This document shows, one piece after another, positions 58,258 through 64,000 of a stretch of 64,000 nt of DNA. The notes under the pieces are model-generated. The model saw nothing but the letters and a program-made list of their open reading frames with translations, made no database searches and was not told the origin of the DNA. The position numbers and the translations under genes are program-made. The first letter of the stretch is position 1; each line of letters starts with the position of its first letter. The DNA is from Symbiodinium kawagutii (Eukaryota > Sar > Dinophyceae > Suessiales > Symbiodiniaceae): NCBI GenBank assembly GCA_009767595.1, contig VSDK01001812.1, forward strand, positions 1-64,000. The letters run 5' to 3'.

Positions 58258-58363
58258 TGGTTGTGGGTCCAAATTGGGTACCCCAAGACCCTTGGTTAAA
58301 GGACATGTCCATTGTAAATGGCCATGTTGAGGGTTGATAATTTTGACCCATACCCACATTTGG
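58258..58363. mobile_element. family-B TIR element, reverse orientation
   Basis: GGTTGTGGGTCCAAATTGGG on the left and TTGATAATTTTGACCCATAC then CCACAT on the right; the interior is the reverse complement of the 2111-2222 element. Confidence 0.65.
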
Positions 58364-58369
58364 ATGGTT

Positions 58370-59489
58370 TGTAGTTGCAAAGTGCATCAACAAATCGACA
58401 TCTGCGAAATAGTGTCAGCAATTGTGACATATTGTGAGCTGGTGTGAAGCAAAATGCAATGAGCTCCGTCCCACTAAAAACAAGTTGTCTTTTTCTTTTT
58501 TAAAGCATGTTTGATGGTTCCCGGTGCTGAGCAAGTAATTAGAACTGGATCGTCAAATTGTTGTTCAAAACCTGTTTGGGCCATTTGAAGCCCTGATGTT
58601 GACTCACCTTGGATAAAAATGACATTGTCACGCGTGGGGCCATAACCCTATTCGTGTGTCATGATGCCTCACGATGCCTCACGATGTCACAAGATGCCTC
58701 ACGTACATCCATCACTCAGGGAAAATCCATCAAAATCGCCCACCAAATATGGGTGGCTTCCCTGTTCAAATGCTTGGGAGTAGTACCACATTGAGCGGAG
58801 CCCAACCAGTGGGCACCCATCCCCCTGTGAGTCCCAGGAACTCCTGTTCCGCTGTCACCAGGTCACCAGCCAACGGGACATCCTGGAGGACCTTGGGGGC
58901 GAAGCGGTGGCACTCCGATCAACGTATCCCTGGCTGCTTTTGTCATGTTTTACCTATCAAAAAGGCTGATTTTGAGCGCAACCAGGTTAGGGACTACCAG
59001 GTTAGTGCCACTATGACGTGTTACCCACCGTGAAAATGCGAGTTTTTGTTAGGAACTTCCAGGTCACGGACTGCCTGAGGGATACTTTTTGCATGGCTGG
59101 GTCATATCTTGGATCAACCTGGCCAGCCAGTTCAGCGGTGACCCAGGTCTCAGAAATTTGGGAAGGGATTCGTTGCTCACCATCTGTCGTCGTGAGCCTG
59201 TGGATGTCTTCGCTTTTCATCTGCATAGCTCACCCAACAAGATTGCCAATGCTACTGAGAAAGCAAAAATTATTCAAACTTTTTGTTCGGATGACAATGC
59301 CAGGTGTGCACGTCATCGCCCTCAAGGTCCACTGGCGAGTCTCAACCATTTGGCTGGAGATTTTCAGGCCATATCAAGCTCAACCGCATGGCTATCAACT
59401 CAAGCTTTGTGGGATTTCTTCCCATGACTTCAACAGTTTCAATCTAACCGAACTGGCACCAGCTGATCCGGGTGAGCCAATTTTGCTGC
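58370..59489. other. intergenic; unresolved open frame at 59018-59563 (+)
   Basis: A 181-codon plus-strand frame at 59018-59563 overlaps the 3' end of the cysteine-rich gene and has no recognisable domain, so it is not called. CACGATGCCTCA is tandemly repeated at 58668-58700. Confidence 0.3.
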
Positions 59490-59885
59490 TCAATTTCCAC
59501 AAGTTTCACTGTAAGCCTCACTCCAATACTGACGGCCGCAATAACCCATGTTGTGATCTGTGAAGCAATCGTCTGGCTCCCATCCCTCAGTGCAAGAACT
59601 CTTGCAAGTACAGCCTTCAACATCGCAGGGGTCCGAGCCATTCGCGACTCCACGCGAACATACCAGCCCCGATGCCCAGAGCCATTGGACACAGCAGGTG
59701 CATGAGGCCTGGCAGTAGCTTCCACCACAAATCGAGTTTACAGCTTCGTCTACGCTCTGGTACACGTGACCCCCGCATCCATGCAAGGCGATGGCCACAG
59801 CCACAAGTGCCGCAGCAAGACAAGTCTTCGGAGACATGGTTGGCGCGCCAAACTTCTGGGCTTGAGCTTGAGCAGCCATTTTCAA
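59490..59885 (-). CDS. small cysteine-rich secreted protein
   Basis: 131 residues. After a short polar start (MKMAAQAQAQKFGAPTMSPK) a hydrophobic stretch CLAAALVAVAIALHGCGG looks like a signal peptide or an internal-start signal; the true start may be the second Met (AAQAQ) or the Met in APTMSPK. The mature part has about 14 cysteines: SICGGSYCQASCTCC, VCSRG, PCDVEGCTCKSSC, DDCF, GYC and ETC, spread over its whole length. This argues that the ORF is contiguous and disulfide-rich. No known domain is recognised. Likely secreted or routed through the endomembrane system (inference). Confidence 0.55.
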   Translation of the reverse strand: MKMAAQAQAQKFGAPTMSPKTCLAAALVAVAIALHGCGGHVYQSVDEAVNSICGGSYCQASCTCCVQWLWASGLVCSRGVANGSDPCDVEGCTCKSSCTEGWEPDDCFTDHNMGYCGRQYWSEAYSETCGN

Positions 59886-59889
59886 TTAT

Positions 59890-60454
59890 AGGTTTTTAGT
59901 CATAACCTGATAGGAAGACAGAGTATCTCCTAGATATATCATGGGCCAGTGGCACAAATCAATGTAGAAATCATGATATTTGCGACTCACGGACTGAACC
60001 AGTAAGGCAAGAAATATCTGCGGGAAAGCATGGTGATGATCACAGATTTCCGGGCTGCAGAATGGGAACTGATTTTCAGAACTCAGCATTGCGCTGACCG
60101 GCAACGATCGGCCATCATGCCATGGTCCTTGTGAAACATATATGGACACATGATGAAACATGTATCTGCTGAAATCAAATTTGTGTAAACCAAGTGAGCA
60201 TCACCACAATAATGTTTGAGTTGCTCGTGTTGCAGCATGGAGATCACTCGTGTTGCAGCGTCACGAGAGTTGGCGACTGAAGGCTTCAGCAAACATTTCG
60301 AACTCCGACACCACAAAAATGCACATCCTGCAACGGGCCCAGCGACAAATGCCGCTTTGCGTTTGCAACAGAGCTCTTGCAGGGGGATCAAGTGGCGCTT
60401 GCTCAAATATAGCCATACACATATGCATATGCCGACACATTTACACGCACAAAT
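59890..60454. other. intergenic, nothing recognised
   Basis: The 60083-60406 (-) and 60216-60503 (+) frames overlap and show no domain. Confidence 0.28.
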
Positions 60455-60565
60455 CTATATACAATATATATATATATATAAATACGTGTGTGTGTATATA
60501 TAGTCGCTCTCTCTCTCTCTCTTCATCGCCATTCCGAAGTCTGTATATATATATATATACATAAA
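60455..60565. repeat. (TA)n/(GT)n/(CT)n microsatellite cluster
   Basis: TATATA at 60463-60482 and 60543-60560, with GTGTGT and CTCTCTCT between them. Confidence 0.85.
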
Positions 60566-60569
60566 TACT

Positions 60570-63559
60570 TTGAGTTTACATTTTTTCTTGCACATAAATG
60601 TCATTGACTAGAAAAAAAATAAATCAAAACGCATGTCTAGCACATGCTCTCATGGGTTAGTTCGGATAATTCGCTCCCTGGGAATCACTGGTTAGATATC
60701 TAGGTATTCGGTCAAATGCTATCGGAACAAAAAGCCCGGCTTGGCGGGGGAACAAGCACAGGCAAATCAGAATAATATGCAAACAGTGCAAGACTTCCAG
60801 AAGGAGCTATAGTGATTGACCTGCAAATATGCCAGCAGCTCACGGTTGTTCGGTTCCCGGGACTCCTTTTCTCCATGAGATTTTCGGGGTCCAGCAATCC
60901 CAACCTTTCATGATGTTCTCAATGATTCCCTCCCCGCAAACACGGGATCCTTTGCAAGATGCGACTTCAGAATTTTTTCAGAAATCCCCAGAGCCCGGGA
61001 TAGTCCGGGCACCGCACTCGATTTCGGAGTTCTTCAGCTGTCTCTTCTTTTCATCTGACAACTTTTCGAAGGCGGCCTGACTTCCAACTTTGACGAGGCC
61101 CAAACCGTGGACAGCTGTGGGCCATCCCAACATATCCCAACTAGGATACGTTCAAAGTATGACCCCAGCTCCGGTCGTACTTTGGTCAACCTATTTGTGT
61201 TGAGATGTTGGCGGTGACTTGCTAACAGCCGGATCAGGCTGGATCTATCATCAGTAACCGTCATTAAGCATCAACCTCGCTCGGTCAATCGTCATGAAAC
61301 CATCATAAGCCTTATGATCATCATTAACTATCATGAAACCCCATCACCGTCCTAAATTATCCATATCATAAACCATATCAGATCATTTACCAATTAACAT
61401 TAACCACCACTATCTTTTGCCTGGGCTTCCCACTATCATAAACCATATCATGAACCATCACCATCATAAACCATCATCAACCACATCATGAGCATCATCA
61501 GAACATATCAAAACCATCCGCATCAGCCACCATGACTCCTTACTGGCCCCCTTGGCCTTGACCGCGCAGGCAGTGATCTGGGGCAAATCCTGGGGCCGAG
61601 AATTTATGGCTGGGATTTGCTGGTCCAAGCGATCATTTCCTCCAGGATGCCAGCAGGGCTCAACCATCGGCTGCTACTGGGCAGTGCCGCAGTGGACGCT
61701 ATCAACCCGCCCTCTATCTTAAAATGGGTGTAAATTAGTCAATAGGTTGAATTGCCAATCGATGAATTGGTTCTATTGCATCACATTGTCTCATTGTAAA
61801 TCAAACTACGCTGACATTTTACCAATACTATCGTGACCATATACCTGTTGTTAACATTATCCCATCATGTCCTTTCAAGCTATCACTAAGTACTTGTTCT
61901 ATATATCAGACTACATTGTACGCATTGTACTCCGATGTTGAGAGTCATCCCATGCTATATCAGACCGTCTAATGCTATACATGAGGCAGATTCAGGAAGT
62001 AGGAGGTCATCAACTCGCCTTGGCCAACAGCTCCCGTCCTCTTTAAATCGTCCGCTGAAAATGCCGCCGCTGATGGGCAAAAGCCTCAGCTTCACCGAGG
62101 CATAGCTGCCTCATGGCGAGCATCCTAGCGCCTGATGTTTCTATGTCCTTAGATTTTCCTGCGCCCCAATGCACGCCCCCATTCCTGCACGTAGCATCAC
62201 GCGGGTACACATGGTACACATTCTGAAATGTGATCAATCATAGGACTTGAATGCGATCATTGTGTGTCCATGCCTGACGCCCCAAACCATGGGAGCAAAG
62301 CATCTAGTGGTGATGCTGAGATATGCTGAGTGGCCGCATTCGCTTCACATCCCTCTCGGTCAGAAGGACGCTGCAAAACTCTTCAAAGACATTACCTCTG
62401 TGCCGAGACCACCGCGAAAAAATAGAGAAAAATTGGGACACCATAGTTTTCTTAATTCCACTCTGGAATTGAGTGACACTTGTTCGTTGCTACGTTGAAA
62501 AAGATGTAGCCATCATTGACTGACTTTCAATGAGAAACCATATAGAACCATAACTTTCATGAACCATCGTTAATTGACTGTCTTGAACTCTCATCAACCA
62601 TCATTAACCATCAGTAGCCACTACTAACCATTACCAGCCATGAACAATTGGCTGGGACCTTACTCGACCTTACGCCCTTCGACCTTGGTTTGGTGATAAC
62701 CAAGCTGTGGCCTGCTCCTGCAACATCATTGGGTTGATTGGATAGTCGCCAATGATTGCCTCTCAGCACATGTTCATAAACAATGATTAACCCACTGGTT
62801 AATAATCTCTGATTACTTGGCCATATCCAGTGTTCAAAACAATACTGGATATCAACAATAGGTTTGCTAATGATCCACCGGTCGAATCCTGACCGCTGGT
62901 TTTTTGAGCATCACTCTTTAAACCGTTCCTTACCCTTCAAGAAAGATTGGCAATGGCCAAGAATGGTTCGGATGTGCTTGTAATACTTGGCGAGGCTAGT
63001 AACTGCTAGTACTAACTTGATTTTTGTCAACGTTCAATATGAAAAAATCTCAACTAGCACCATGGTTAATACAAGTTAGTCCAGTAGAAAATAACTTGTT
63101 GAAGTAGTCGCTAACAACCGTCCATAGCCCATGCCCATAACTATTAATCATAATCACTCAACGGTTCCAAGTACTAAGTAGTATATGCTATATACCCAAT
63201 AACTGTTGACAGGCACTATAGAGTCCCTAATGAGCGTGCACTATAGGGTCCTAATGATTGATCACTGTTGCACGGTGAAACCTCGTATATCTCACCTGGC
63301 TGGTCCCGAGGTGCCATATGCTTCTGCCAGCTGACCAACGGCATTCTCCAGGGGGAAGCTGCGCAGTGGTGTGCTTGGCAATGGTTGGTGATGGGCGGTG
63401 ATGGTTGGTTATGGTTGATGATTTTTTGCTGGGGCATCACTACGGGTTCGCCCTGCCACTCACTCCGAAATTCAAAAGGGGATGAGTGGATCTGAAACAT
63501 GGTGCTGAGGCAGGTTAAGCCAGAAAAGTGAAACATTGTTTGATGCTACGGTGCTGTCT
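60570..63559. other. intergenic; CCATCA-rich at 61240-61520 and 62510-62640
   Basis: Degenerate ACCATCAT/CATTAACC words dominate the two stretches named. Frames at 60829-61264 and 62043-62498 have no recognisable domain. Confidence 0.35.
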
Positions 63560-64000
63560 CTACGATGTGCTTAACGGGAAGACCTGGTACCAGGATGCAT
63601 GAGGGCAATCATGAAGTGTTTCCTTGATGCGTTCCATTTGACTGGCTATAGTCTCCCAATCATTTCGCCACACAAGTGCAAATTGAAGCACGAATGGCCG
63701 ACCAAGCATGGACAAATATTGACAAAGGTCGCGAAAGCCAACTGCTGGTGGAGCTGGGTTTTCGGTCGCTGGCCTCCAGATACAAAATCCTTCAACTTCA
63801 TCCAGGCATGTGGAGGTGAGAACACGATGAGGCAAAACAATGAGTATGGCCTGGACCCATGCGACATGCATTCGAAAGAGGCACCGGGGTGTTCCCATGG
63901 ACTGTGGTCGAGCACTTCCAGGTTGGAGCGGGCCGATGTCAGGCCAAACCATTGCAGGAAGGAGGGCGATGGCGCCTTCCAAGCCTCCCACCCGATGGAG
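63560..64000 (-). CDS. unknown ORF open at the right edge
   Basis: The minus-strand frame is open from the window edge to a TAG at 63562-63560 (about 146 codons). It contains MHVAWVQAILIVLPHRVLTS, DEVEGFCIWRPATENPAPP and WRNDWETIASQMERIKETLH. The length without stops and balanced composition support coding. The protein is not recognised. Like the methyltransferase ORF at the other end it lacks visible introns and could belong to a retroelement (inference). Confidence 0.42.
   Translation of the reverse strand, partial: LHRVGGLEGAIALLPAMVWPDIGPLQPGSARPQSMGTPRCLFRMHVAWVQAILIVLPHRVLTSTCLDEVEGFCIWRPATENPAPPAVGFRDLCQYLSMLGRPFVLQFALVWRNDWETIASQMERIKETLHDCPHASWYQVFPLSTS

Noticed and set aside
59018-59563. 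181-codon plus-strand ORF
   Set aside because: No domain, several competing frames, and it overlaps the 3' part of the better supported cysteine-rich gene.

Overview
This window looks like nuclear DNA of a dinoflagellate, most likely Symbiodiniaceae-like. The reasons are: no bacterial gene packing; short exons in long introns; a reconstructable gene whose introns begin with GT, GC or GA and end with AG; a degraded antisense copy of the dinoflagellate spliced leader; a retroelement-type cytosine methyltransferase ORF; a PPR gene; and very many short inverted-repeat elements and microsatellites. No rRNA, tRNA, CRISPR array or prokaryotic operon was found. Exon limits were read by eye from reading-frame phase and splice dinucleotides, and no transcript data were available.

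Layout. 0-1.2 kb: C5-cytosine-methyltransferase ORF (-). 1.2-30.7 kb: mostly non-coding, with inverted-repeat elements, microsatellites, a degenerate GATGGT minisatellite that switches strand near 13.3-15.1 kb, and a few isolated candidate exons (-). 30.7-38.8 kb: an 11-exon gene (-) for a nodulin-like major facilitator superfamily (MFS) transporter, the best supported gene here. 41.4-41.8 kb: two candidate exons of a membrane protein (-). 44.1-44.6 kb: two phase-compatible candidate exons (+). 44.8-45.4 kb: PPR-like protein (-). 47.2-48.5 kb: candidate exons of a membrane protein (-). 50.0-53.9 kb: an unrecognised multi-exon gene (-) whose first three exons agree in phase. 59.5-59.9 kb: small cysteine-rich secreted protein (-). 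63.6-64 kb: ORF (-) open at the right edge.

Almost all supported coding sequence is on the minus strand, as expected for the long unidirectional gene blocks of dinoflagellates. The genes do not form an obvious pathway. The most distinctive structures are a family of about 17 roughly 100-bp palindromic elements with ends like GGTGTTTCTCAAAAT, several sitting inside introns, and short direct repeats at the splice junctions of the transporter gene. Together these suggest that mobile inverted-repeat elements and intron gain have shaped the locus.
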